This document shows, one piece after another, positions 49,190 to 60,966 of a stretch of DNA of 64,000 nucleotides. A program made the position numbers and the translations under genes. Position 1 is the stretch's first letter; each line of letters opens with the position of its first letter. This stretch comes from Cymbidium sinense. Taxonomy: Eukaryota > Streptophyta > Magnoliopsida > Asparagales > Orchidaceae. The notes beneath the pieces are model-generated. The model searched no databases. It worked only from the letters and a program-made list of their open reading frames with translations, and had not been told where the DNA came from. The stretch spans positions 29,417,906 through 29,481,905 of the forward strand of contig CM038221.1 in the NCBI GenBank assembly GCA_021442155.1, in the 5' to 3' direction.

Positions 49190-49531
49190 AGGGGTTTGGT
49201 TGGTGAAAAAAGGAATCGTAAAATAATATAGTGTAAAAGGATTACTTTCTGTTGTTTGGTTGAGAGTTTCTAATTCAATTTTTTTGTTTGGTTAAAAAAA
49301 TATAATGTAAATATTTTTAAGGTTTTGAAGGTGGCGGTGGCGGTGTGTGGAAGCGCAAAGATCTTTCGTTAGGTGTATTTGGAATTCGGCAATTAACAAT
49401 AAAATGACATTTTTAATGTATTTAGAATATATTACATTACTTTGAAATTTTAATTTACTTCAAGCCAAACATCAAAAAGTTCTGTATTTATTTTATTTTT
49501 CACTCAATTCTTCCAACCAAACAGCCCCTTA
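49190..49531. mobile_element. MITE with AGGGG..TTTGGTTGG ends
   Basis: The left end aggggtttggttggtgaaaa and the right end ttcttccaaccaaacagcccctta are inverted repeats. The interior contains gtttggttgaga and a short GC-rich patch (ggtggcggtggcggtg). About 340 bp, noncoding. Related to the element at 51186. Confidence 0.7.
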
Positions 49532-50519
49532 ATGATTTCAACAGTTTTTTTTTTTAATATTAATTGGATTTGTGGAGTTCTATTTCAAGTTTTCAACTGG
49601 TCATGTTCAACTTTCAGTGAGAAAAAGGTTCCTTTTGTTGGTAATATATGTTTCTGGCATATTAGACTTTTCAAACACTGCTTTCTATTTCACCTTGATA
49701 TACTTGACAAGGCAGTTTCCGTGTAAATCAATCTTTTTAGAAGCACAAATTTCTTCTGTAGTTTTTTACAAGAAGATAAAAATCGTCTTCTGGATTATGA
49801 ACTTTGAAATTTACTTTGGACTGAGCTTTTCATATTTGGACTTTACAGAGATCGTAGCCTATCCAAGTTATATCAAATGAATAGCTTTTCCGGACGCTCT
49901 GCTCATTCATTTTGATTTCAACTCTTAATTTTCTCATTTGTAAGGCAGTGGTTATGGTATAGTTGAATTCTTTCGAGGATAAAGTCAATTATATGTTTAT
50001 GAACATTCTTAAAGGATCAGGGTCAAAGTCAGAAAATAAAGAATAGTTTACCAACTCTATTTGACAATGGTTAACTTGGCATTCGTTAATATGGTACTGA
50101 TCAGTTTGGAATTCCATTTTTCTGGAAGTTCATGTCTTTAGAAATTTATTTTATTATGTAATGTTAAAAATATAAATATGAGGAATTATTTTATCGATCC
50201 AAATCTATATATATGGTCAAATATTAAGATTACTCATTCTTATTGGAGGCGGTTCATTTTCGCACTGCTCCCTTCATGTATTGCATTTTGAGATATCTAT
50301 GGTGAGAAAATTATCATGATAGTTTCAGTGGCTGTCAGAAAATTATGATTTAATTTTTATAAATAAAAAAAATTTGTATACTCGTTATAGTTTTTTCACC
50401 CAGTTGATTAGCTCTCATTATTTTTTCAGAAAGTTACTGCTGCTCCAAATGCATCTTTAGTCTTAAAAAATGTATTTTTAGAGCATTCTTAATTTTTTCA
50501 CTATTCTCGTACAATTCTC
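49532..50519. other. No gene seen
   Basis: AT-rich, with the short frame 49572-49880 and its overlaps lacking any domain. Possibly intron of a host transcript. Confidence 0.3.
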
Positions 50520-50760
50520 CTTTCTATATTTCCAACTCTAGCGGGTATGTTGAGAAGATTTTTTGATTGGAACAATTATGATCCGCTCTTCTTGGACATC
50601 GAGGATCATGTGAGAATCCCATCCTTTCCAGTTTCCAGCACAAATTATCTCATGTGCTGGGCTCTCCTTCGCAACAATGAGAAAGCCTCCATGGAGAGAT
50701 AGCGACTCTGCAAAACTGCAACAAAAACAGCTGAAACGAAGAGGTGGCAAGAACGACAAA
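50520..50760. other. Exon-like segment, both strands open, unidentified
   Basis: Higher GC than the flanks. The plus strand starts MLRRFFDWNNYDPLFLDIED and stops after about 50 codons. The minus strand frame 50538-50759 contains ESPAHEIICAGNWKGWDSHM and EERIIIVPIKK. I recognise neither. It could be a last exon of the 43-50 kb transcription unit or a gene fragment. Confidence 0.2.
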
Positions 50761-51185
50761 AAGGAATGTTTTTTTGAAGAGCAATGATTTTGAGCTAGTT
50801 TGTGTGGATGTCAACATCCTCAAGAAAATTTTATCCTTAATGGCTAATGTAAGTTTATTTTTTTCTCTTTTGGAAAAATATGATTTTATGGTGTTGAAAA
50901 CCGAAATGTTATTTATATTTTTATTTTTATACTATGTATTGAAGAATCATATTCCGAAATTTCTCATTGTAAAAACACCAGCTTGAAGTGGTTTAAATGA
51001 AGATATTGAATCAACAGGATCATTGAGCGCTTTTCATAGCATGAAATGAGTTTACCAAATGTATCATTATAGTCATTGGGTACAGCCTGCGTTTGAAAAG
51101 AATATAATTAAGAGTGTTATTCTAAATATGATTGCAGCCATATCGATAATACCTTAACTCACTAAAAATTTATTACATAGATACT

Positions 51186-51555
51186 AGAGGGTTGGTTGGT
51201 TGAGTGTAAAAGGAATGTAATGTAAAATAAATTCAGTATAAAAAGATTATTTTATAGTTATTTTGTTCAGAGTTTTATAAATTTATGATTTTATTTTTTT
51301 CTATTTGGTTAAAAAAATATAATGTAAAGTAATCTGAATGTTTTGATGTTCGATGATGGCGATCGTGGTTGGCGGCGGCTGTCGCATCACTTTATATTAG
51401 ACGGTATATCGAAAGTGGCCTTTTTAATGTATTTGAAATACATTATATTATATTGAAAATTTATTTTATTTGCAATCAAACATTAAAAAAGTTAGAATGC
51501 GTATATTTGAAATACAGTACATTTTAAATGTATTCAACTAAACAGATAGCTCTTA
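51186..51555. mobile_element. MITE related to 49190-49531
   Basis: The left end agagggttggttggttgagtg and the right end tattcaactaaacagatagctctta are imperfect inverted repeats. Interior words (gtaaaaggaatgtaatgtaaaa, ggttaaaaaaatataatgtaaa, a gtggttggcggcggct patch) parallel the element at 49190. Noncoding. Confidence 0.65.
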
Positions 51556-53340
51556 GATGTAAATGTTTAACTTGTATTGGATGTAATTTAGATGAGTGAT
51601 TATTAGGTAATTGTTAACAATGTTTTGATTCATAATTATGAATAGATATTGGTTGAGGGTTTGTTTGAGTTAAATGTAGTTTTTTTTATAAATTTGGTTG
51701 TAAAATTGTTGTGTTATAAATATATTTTTTAGAATAATTTAAATATATATTTGACAATCATCATATTATAATAATTACTCTCAAAAATAAATTTTCATCT
51801 CAAAGTATTATGAAAAGTAGCTAAAAAATTGTTTCCAAGCTAAAAATTAAATCAAATCATTTAGAAAATTGCCTTAAATGCATTAAAAAAAAACTTTTGA
51901 AATCTTTATTTTGAAATATTGAAAATTGAATTTTTAATAAAATTTAAGTATAGATTTTGCATGTAAGATTGTCAAAAAAATTAATTATTTTGTGAACAGT
52001 TCTTATTTGATTTGATCGTTAAACAATTAAGTCTAACATGAATAAATATATAAAGTTCAGTTTATAAATAAGTAGAATGTAAATAATCTTTCATTCAATC
52101 TTATTTAACTCAATTTAGTTTTAAATAAAAATAAATATACACACAATAATATCAAAGTTCAAAGTATGATTTAGTGATTTAAATTTTTGTCATGTAAAAA
52201 ATTAGTTTAGATTTAAATTCCTTAATATTTTTTGAATTATTATATTTTAAAATCATTTTAAACAAGTAGAGTTGAACATGAATATTAAAATTTTAAATTA
52301 TTTCAAATATAAACATAATAATTTTTGAATGAGCACAGTACGAATAAAAATTTGACTTGCTCAAATTCTGCTCGTTTAGACTTCTATTTGCATGATGTTT
52401 ACAATATTAGTACATTTCAATATATTTTATTTTGTCTTACTAAGTATATTAGGGAATGTTTAATATAATGATGTTGAAGTTGATTATTTGGTGACTTTCA
52501 ACACATGCTCCTTTGGTGAGGTTTTTTTTAATTTACATACATAATTACATTTATATATTTTACCGCTTTAATTTTCTTAAATATCACTTAAATCTTTATT
52601 ATTACATCAAAATCACCAATGATTACTTTTCCAAGTGAAATGCACCTTTTTCTGCACAGAAAAAGTGTTAGTTTTATAAATATTCAAGTTTGAGTGTGAA
52701 ATATGTAAATGCATAAGAATTCCATGATATGTATATAAATTTCCCTTTTTTTATTTTACATCGATACTATTTTTTTTAGTTACCTAATTAACTTATTAAT
52801 ATATCGTGATTGTTGAAATCACTCAAATTTATTTTGAATATAGAAAAAGTCCTCTTATATCGAAACCTGCGCAAAACACAGAGTCAGCCCAATTCAAATC
52901 AAATCTATCAGCTAGGCCGACTCTTACGATGAACAATTTGATTATAATTCCGAAAATATGCATAATATGATGGATCAGATCTCGATTCTACAAAGTGTAA
53001 TTGGCAATCTAAAGGCTTCTGAATGGTAACTAAAATGCCCAATATAGCCTTTGAAGATTGCATTCAAAGCACTTTATTTATACAATCTGCAATAGAGTTA
53101 AAAGTAAAGATAACAGTATAGCACATGAGACCATAATATGGAGAATGATTTTCATTCTTCAACAAAAAAAAGAAAACCTTTTTGCAGCCATACAAAACAG
53201 TAGATTATCTTTTAGCTTAAAACAGTCAACAAATTTTGTAATACATATAATACATTTACAAATGAAATATCAAAAAAGCAATAACTGAATCAACAACTTC
53301 CAAAAAAAAAAAACTAATTAATCTCACAGATGCATTTAAT
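51556..53340. other. No gene seen; 3' flank of the cytochrome b561 gene
   Basis: AT-rich. The segment near 53180-53340, just past the stop codon of the minus-strand gene, should hold its 3' UTR; several A/T-rich candidate polyadenylation motifs are present but none stands out. Confidence 0.35.
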
Positions 53341-56300
53341 TTAGAATGCTGGTGGGTTGGCTGTCTTTTTGGACCATCCTGCCCACAGCATAAATTCAAG
53401 AATAATTGTTGCTAGTAGAAGCAGACCAAGGTTGATTCCATAGCCAATTTTCCAAGAATCTCCTGCACTTCCCACATGAATTCCAACAAAAATGTTAACT
53501 ACTGCCAGGAGGAGAACTAGCCTTCCCACCAACCAGTGGTACCAGTTCCAGTATTTTCGCAGCTTAGAATCCTTATCAGGTCTCAGGAAAAGTGCTAATA
53601 CCTGGAGAAAAATTGATGAAATAGAATTAGAACAAATGAAAAAATTGATGAAAAGACTTAATCCCACTAGGTGGGGAACATGAATGTCATGCCATTGTGT
53701 CCTATTATGTGTCATTTAATTCAAGATATCAAGATCATTTTTATACATCTTAACCAAGTCTTTTAGATCTACCTCTACCTTTCTTAACAGGTAAATCAAT
53801 AAATCTACTCTCTCCATTTCATGGACGTCGCTTTATGTGGCTAAACCATCTAGGCGACTCTCCCTAATCTTATCTACCACTGGAGCTACTCCAACTTTTT
53901 CAAATGATTTTCTTACTAGTTTGAACTAAATCATACAATATCTTTCCCTCATAATTTAAGGAAACAGAAAGATCCAGAAAGAGAGAAGGGACTATTAATG
54001 ATATGCTCTTATGTGTGTCCATTCTCAAGCTTAAATTCGACTCAAAAGTTATTTTGAGCAATTTTAAGGTGAGCTAATAATTGAGCCGGCAGAAGCTAGC
54101 TATATGTTGGCGCATTTCAATTGAAATTAGAGGTAAGCCTCGAGCTCAATCATAGCCAAAAAGTTGATGCACTTCTCAATCGTTGTTTTTTCTAGGATGT
54201 TTTTCTACCATTTATGTATATAAAGAATAGCATTACATGCCCAAAATGATATGTATGTAAATCTTCCTATTATAGGAGATTTATATTTTTAATATTTAAA
54301 ATTTTAACATCAAATCAAAAATAATTCTGAAGAAGGAAACAAACAGATTCTTACCTGAAGGACACCTAGCACAAGGATAACAATACCAAGGGCCCTGTGT
54401 GATGATACGCTTGCATGCAATTTATGATAAAGTGCTACGCCAGCTACCACTCCAGCTAGTCCAAGGATGAATCCAATAAACTGAATGGCTGAGTGAAGAT
54501 AGAACCACAATGGATCGCTGGTCCTAAAAAATCTTGCCACTATTACTCCTAGTGGCAGTATCACTCCCAGCCAATTATGTTCAGTATGCCATGAGTTCTC
54601 TTCAGCTGGTATGGGTAGGACGAAGCAGACAAAGTCCCTGCAAATGAAGGTTGAGATCAGTCATACTGTGGTTGAAATTTTGTCAGATGCAATTTATGCA
54701 TGATGATATTCAAGTTGAATTTGGAGTCGGTATTAAAAGTATTCACTTATTGTAATTTGATTCATAAGAAACAAAAAACCCCTTCATTTCAGTTCTTATG
54801 GTTTACCTCTTTCAATTATTTCGATCCATTCAATTGTTTACATTATATTTGCCGTTTAGTTAAGTTACTCCAGCATACCCCTCAAACTTACTCCATGAAA
54901 AAATTATCCTTGAGGTTAAAATGCATTATTTTTATTGTTTATAGGCATTTCGTGGTTCGGCGACTTATGATGGTGGGCGTTGGCGACTATGATGTGGTGG
55001 TTGCCGGTGATGACAATTAGCGTTGGGCAATTGGCGATGCTAGGTAGTGATAATTAGTGATTTGAGTATTTTAAAATAAATTATTTTTAAAAATAAAAAA
55101 TATTTTAAAATACATCAAATAAATATAATTTTATAAATAACATAAAAATAAAAAAAATACAAGACAAAATTGATCCCAAAAGGGCCCTTAGAAATGAACA
55201 GCAAGATTTGATTAACAATGCCCTCCAATACAAAATGCTAAAGCAACTAATAGATCCACATTCTGTTCGGGACTACATTTCATTAGACCTAATCAAGCAA
55301 CGAAGAAATAATTTGTAATAGTTCAAGGTACAATGAGAACACTTGAAACATTTTATTTTAAAAGTTTTCACACATCCACGTCAAACATATCAACACACAA
55401 AATCTTAAGTTTTGGAATAAAAAGCCCATATACAAAAGAGAGAGCAGCTGTAAAAGCAGTTGGAGTTTGTTTTTGGAGACCAAAAAAGAAAAAAAAAAGA
55501 AAAAAAAGAAGAAAAAGACAAAGAAGAAGAAACTGAAGATGTAGAGCAAATTACTTGAGGAGAAATCAAAGGAAACAGATATCTTATCATCATGTCTTCG
55601 TAATCGGTTGTTAATTGGAGTCGCCATTCCAAAAGCAAACAGAAGCTTCTGCTGTGTAATTCTACTTAGAAATTTCAGTTGGAAGGCCATGTAGATGTTT
55701 GGTCCATTCTGAACAACGACAGGCGAATTACCAGCAGCTGGCAACTGTCCTTGATCAGCTAAAACTTCAGAACTCGACTGACCACGGAGATAGAATTGCT
55801 TGATATGGGGTCTCCCTGTGTTCCCTATCCAGCCAACCATGGCGCTTGAGCCCACCATCATCCCATCCTTTGAGAATCCCATTCCAACCCAACCGGAGGT
55901 GTATAGCATAGAAAGCACGATTGTCAAAACATTATCTTCGTTTAGGGAATACTGCAGTAAAGCAAAGAGAGTGAGCCATGAAATTTGCTGGAAGAGAATG
56001 CAAAGAAAAAAAGTCTTTTCTTTTTTTTAGTCCAATATCGCAAAAACTGTCATGATTGGGTGGCACTAAGAGAAATATAGGGATAATTGAGGGGGGGCGG
56101 GGCGGGGAGAAGTGTGTTCTAGTAATGTGTTTCCTAGCAATCGGTGATACGACAATTCTATGTGAAACATATCATTAGATGCATTATTATGTCAATAACA
56201 ATTAATATATCGAGAAATTAAAAAAAAATGAACTCTTTCCAGTACGAAGTTATTCGGTGACGCAATGTTGTGTCCACCGTCCAAGTTAAAAAATGCCCCT

Positions 56301-56879
56301 TAGATCAAATATATATACATGAAAAAAAAAAAAAACTCATTTTCCACATTTTGTTTCGGCCACGAATCATAAACAACTTTTACCGCCGTCCGCACATAAT
56401 AATTTCTCCTTACCATTAGGGAACAAATTCTTTCAATATTTCGAATATAAGCAAGAAGCATGGGATCTGCATCTTTTACCAAAACAGTGGAATCTCAGAA
56501 TCCTGTCACCTACATAAAGACTAACCCAAAGGAGCAAGTTCAAGTGATCAGCACAAAAGGCCGCTTTGCTAACAAGATTCTCCTCTGGCTTTATCCAATT
56601 CAAAAATCATAATTTTAACCAAGAGTTTTGATTTAAAACAATGTACTTCCCCACCCCAATCCCCAAAATTAGAAGATCCACACACAAAAATAAATAGAAA
56701 CATCTAGCAATTACCCGAAGAACGAGATTGTTCCAGATCGGAAGGCAAACCAGAGTGATGTTGCTGTAACCTACAGGAAGGAGGACGTTGGGATCCGCCC
56801 CGCAGCTGTCGGCCTGCCCGCCAACAAGCGAGAAACTACCGAGAAGTATAACGAGGATAGACAACGAAGCAATCGCCAT
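53341..56879 (-). CDS. Cytochrome b561 and DOMON domain-containing membrane protein
   Basis: Four exons on the minus strand: 56879-56715, 55951-55555, 54637-54355, 53601-53341, with GT-AG borders and compatible phases. The product is about 368 residues, normal for this plant family. Residues 1-21 form a signal peptide (MAIASLSILVILLGSFSLVG). A DOMON domain follows (about 25-180, with SGWVGMGFSKDG and NGPNIYMAFQL). The cytochrome b561 core has five membrane helices and four histidines at 203 (THGILN), 236 (FYLHSA), 268 (SSHRALG) and 304 (NWYHWLVG), which bind two haems. Family role: trans-membrane electron transfer, ascorbate to monodehydroascorbate or ferric iron; the DOMON part faces outside. 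ATG 56877-56879 was chosen for the signal peptide. Oddity: at 54566-54568 one G (plus strand C) is missing, turning GWGVILPLG into GW, E, stop. This is a damaging mutation or a sequence error. Everything else is intact. Confidence 0.92.
54564..54570 (-). other. One-base deletion in exon 3 of the b561 gene
   Basis: Exon 3 in the phase set by the splice sites reads ...HGILNIIGWE then TGA. Shifting one base restores GVILPLGVIVARFF, the first b561 helix. The plus strand shows ccc at 54566-54568 where cccc is expected. Confidence 0.8.
54640..55550. other. Intron 2 of the b561 gene, with a probable MITE end
   Basis: AT-rich, with a GC-rich gtggttgccggtgatgac patch (54950-55040) and the word ttgatcccaaaagggccctt at 55167-55190, a typical right end of TGGGATCAA-type MITEs. 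Its left end was not found. Confidence 0.4.
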
Positions 56880-57200
56880 CGATTCAGGATTTTCTTTCTA
56901 TCAAGTTGTGAGCTAGAGGGTAGGGTACGCGAGGGAATTTCTATGGTTTTGACATGGAAATGGTGAGATGACATGGATGAGGAGGAGAAAAAATGAGTGA
57001 CGGTTTGTGGGGTTCCGTCACTTGCAGTTGAAGCTAGTAGTAGAGGAGACGAAGAGTAGTAGATCCACCACCATTATCCTTCGTTTCAACTCACATCAAA
57101 ACGGGAGATGAGTAAAAAAATATCACCGCCATCTGAAGCTTAAAGTTGGGTAATGGAGCTGGGGTCGCTCAGCGCTCCCGCCTTCTGTGCCTTTAAGGGG
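56880..57200 (-). promoter_or_regulatory. 5' leader and proximal promoter region of the b561 gene
   Basis: By position this holds the 5' UTR and promoter. No clear TATA box could be picked. It is somewhat richer in GC than the DNA further upstream. Confidence 0.35.
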
Positions 57201-59119
57201 AATATTGATTTAAATTATCAAATTGATATACAGTTTATTGTTATTTGCATTTTGTTTTGTGGTTTCCTTTTTAAAATTTTGCACTATTGTAAAGCTTGAT
57301 TAGAGTTATAATTGCAGCTTTTACAAATTATTATTTTTTGAATATTTTTACAGAAAAGTTAACTTCCTCAAAAATTACTTATAAAATTTTCAAAAAGTAA
57401 TTCTTATATTTAGATGAAAAATTATATTTTATTTTGAGAATTAATAGGTTATTAGGTTGGAGGAGTTTTTAGTGCATGACACTCCAAATACAAGGGTTTT
57501 AAAATTTATGTTTAATGAATTTAAGATTTATAATTAGCTATTTTTTTGATGTGATGCAAAATTACTAGAAGCGAATGATGTCAGAATACATCACTGCAAT
57601 AAACTTGCTTTATGATTGTTGCGTCTTTAGAAAATCGGTAGATCACGAGATCTTCATTGTAGCTCAAAATTATCAACACACGGGGGATATGAACACGGGG
57701 TTATCGTGGAAAACGTTAAAAAAAAAAACGGCCTTGCCGTCTGTAGAACTTTCACTATGTTGAAAGATCTGGTCTTCTCTTCCGTTAGTTGGAGAAGAAG
57801 GTGTTCTGAGGCGGAAACAATATTCCGAGCAATATCGGTCTCCCAAGGGAGAAGTTTCTCGGCGAGAACCGATCTTAAACCTCTTGATCTTGAGGAAAAG
57901 GCGGTGGCTGGTCTTTTCTAGTCCCTGGAAGCGATCTCCCATCTTGAGCTCTGCGGTGGTGGCGGTGATGATAGATCGTCGTCAGGTGGTGGTTCTCGAG
58001 CTCTCAGTGCAAATGGTTCGTCCTTGGTAGAATGGCTCATTTATAGATTTTGGGAGTGGCGAGCTTGTAAATTCGGAAAACTCCAACCACTCCCATCGGA
58101 CGGCCAGGCGATCCCCCCGACGGTGTATTTTGATGATCGGGTGCCTTAATGATGCCGAATTGGGTGATCTTGGATTCGTTGGATTCGTCTTGGCGACGCT
58201 CGTCGATATCTTATGTCCGTTTTGTGACCATTTGGCGGATCGGGATCCATTTGTATGCTCGATAGCTTGATCGAGTCGATTCAGTTAGACTATGATGTTG
58301 TTATGTTCGTCTCATCGGCGGTTGTAAGGTTCATTTGATTAGATCGAAGCAAAATGCCTTGAGATTCGTGCTTGATCGGTTAATTTTAGAGGATGTATCA
58401 TGATATCTTTTTCTTCTTCACAACTCGTGATTTTTTTTCTCCTAAGTTCTTTTTACGAGCTCTCGTAATAAGCTCTTGTCATATCTCGTTGCTGTGAATT
58501 CTTTACGCACACATTGCTGATCCCCTTAATTCCATCACTTGTTGCGAGCTCCGTATGCGAGTTCTCATCACAAGATCTAGTTGTAGATATTTCATACACC
58601 GTCGATCCCCTCAATTTCTTTACATGCAATAAATTATGTATAATTTCTTGTTTCAAGTTCTCATTTACCACTCATTGAAACCCCTATTTCTTCTTACATG
58701 AGCTCTCTTTATGATTCTTTCAAAATGGGGAGTGAGATCAAGATCATCTCATCCTTTAGGTTGCTTTGTTTAGATTATTTTTTTATTAATGATAACCAAA
58801 TAAAAAATTTTGAATATCAAATACACTCTATATCAAAAATGCATTGCATTTAAAAATCTCTTCAATTTTAAATACTTATAGGCAAATAATGCCTAAACAT
58901 CTGCCTTAAATGGCTCATTCTAAACACATATTTAATGGGATTGTGGGCTTCAAAAATTTGCCATCGACCTCTCACATTGAAGAGAGTATGATTTAATTAT
59001 CGATGAAATTTTCAGAAGGTAGACGAGATAGTAGATAAGACACTACCTAGAGATTTTGCTCTCATTTTGTGAGAACTTTAGATCTGGTTCCAGGTTTCTT
59101 ATAGTGTATAATTAATTAC
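57201..59119. other. GC-richer repeat-like DNA, no supported gene
   Basis: 57570-58400 has higher GC with words such as cgaggatcttcattgtagc-like and ggtggtggcggtgatgat, and overlapping open frames on both strands (57706-57921 plus, 57673-57942 minus) without any domain. Together with 59120-60175 it may be the upstream part of the same retroelement copy. Nothing is firmly supported. Confidence 0.3.
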
Positions 59120-60175
59120 CCTCCTAATCTTTGAGAGAACTTTCTATTAAGGCTAGTCGTTAGATCGTTAAATGTGTAGCATATAGTAGCAACATGTGGA
59201 GTTTCAGAATTTATATTTATGAAATTCATCATTATTAACTTAAAGTTGATGGTTGGGGGAATAATGACGTGCCCGATATAGATCCCATAGTTAGTCATCC
59301 CGAAGAGGAGAGGAGAAGATTCTGTCAATGACATAAGTTTTCATTTAAGTAATTCTTATAGACTTGGGGTGGTGTTTGTCTAAGGAGATAAGCTTAAGTC
59401 TACCTTAACTCATAGAGGCTTTTTGCTCTATCAAGTATACTCTATGGTTCACAACTCAAAGAGCAGAGCCATTGGGGAACATACGAGCTACAATCGTAAT
59501 AGGAATATAATGGTGTCATTTGGCGACCGATCAAGGACTCGTGCGCATCATATGTATTGACCAAGCTACGTAGTTAGATGACACAAACCACGTTCTTACT
59601 AGCATGAGATTGATTGAGAGTGCGTATAGAAATACAATTGATTTGACATTGGCTCCTTTGTGAGCTAAAGTTTTCTTAATTTATCATATTTAACAAACAG
59701 TTGCGGAAGGTGGATTGAATGGAGTTTGCTTTAAGTATTTAAGGATTGAATTTCATTTAACCATTAACAGCTTAGTGATATATTAGATTTCACATTTGAA
59801 TTGATACTTAATTTAAGTTAATTTAATTTGAAATTAAAATCATATTTTTATAGAAGTATCCCCTCTGGTTGAAATCTCCATTCACCACAAATATCATCGG
59901 GGTGGATGTATTATTTAATCATTTAATTTATTATTTCAGATCCTGTCTACTATATTAGTTTAATGACAGAGGATCACATCCACTGTCATATGATAGAATT
60001 AGCTTCTCAGATATTTCAATAAATTAAAATTCTTATAATAATTAGATTGTTAGGTTTTGTTAATTCGGACCCGGTCTTAAGACCAAACCGGGAAGCAACC
60101 CACGCAACATCCTCAAACACTAAGTTTAAGCATTCAACATAGTGTTGGGGCCCATGCAGGTATTTAGTAATCCGA
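59120..60175 (-). repeat. Dispersed repeat, copy B (inverted partner of 13870-15242)
   Basis: The reverse complement follows 13870-15242 in order: agtcgttagatcg (59155), cttggggtggtg (59364), ctagcatgagattgattgag (59600), the gcggaaggtggattgaatgg segment (59703), the caccacaaatatcatcgg segment (59883) and atcctcaaacactaag with agtgttggggccc (60109-60153). Noncoding, moderately diverged. Confidence 0.6.
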
Positions 60176-60966
60176 ATAATTTTATTTCTAAATCATGAGA
60201 TTAATTTCATATTTTCATTTAATTCCAATTTAGCCCGCATAACCATTTTAGACATTAAAATTTGCACTTTAAATTTTCATATCTGAACACATGCAGACAT
60301 TTATAGCTTAGATAATTTCATATAATTAATGAAATCATTAACTTTGAAAATCATAATTAAAATGAAATTCCTTAATTTTTAGATTGAAAGAAGCTCCATA
60401 ATTCATGGAGAATTTAATTTAGCATCATATTTTGTCTTCTTGTACGAAGAATTATAGACTTAGTGGATTTTAAACTTTATATATGGAATTCAAATTACAT
60501 CTTTTCTTACATTTAAAGCGATAGCAAGTTAAATAAAAGTAAATTGATTACTTAACTTATGCATTAAATCTTTGTAAATCATCATAAATCTTGGATTAAA
60601 ATAAGCTTGTGTGAATTCAAACACTTACCTTTTCTTCGATATGTGTCTCCTTAATTATTTATTGGAATTTTATATTCATGCTTCTTGAAAAGCCATTTAG
60701 TTTTACGCACATTTCTTATGAGCTTAGATTGAGCATTTATATTTAAATGATAGATTTCAAACTTACTATAAGTCTCTTGCAATTTAATTATAAATCCAAC
60801 TAGATTTTCTTTTGGATCATTTAAAGTAACACATTGAAAGAATTATATTCGTGATAATTGTGGTGAAAATATTTCTCCTTCATCTATCCTTTTGAAGAGG
60901 ATAAAGAAAATAGAAATATATCGCATTTTTGGTAGAACATCACATAGATCATATATTCTTATTAGG
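60176..60966. other. No gene seen
   Basis: AT-rich DNA between two repeat copies. No supported feature. Confidence 0.35.

Noticed and set aside
55333..55536. Lys/Arg-rich plus-strand frame
   Set aside because: Antisense of the end of b561 exon 2 and a pyrimidine-rich intron tract (AG-rich on the plus strand).
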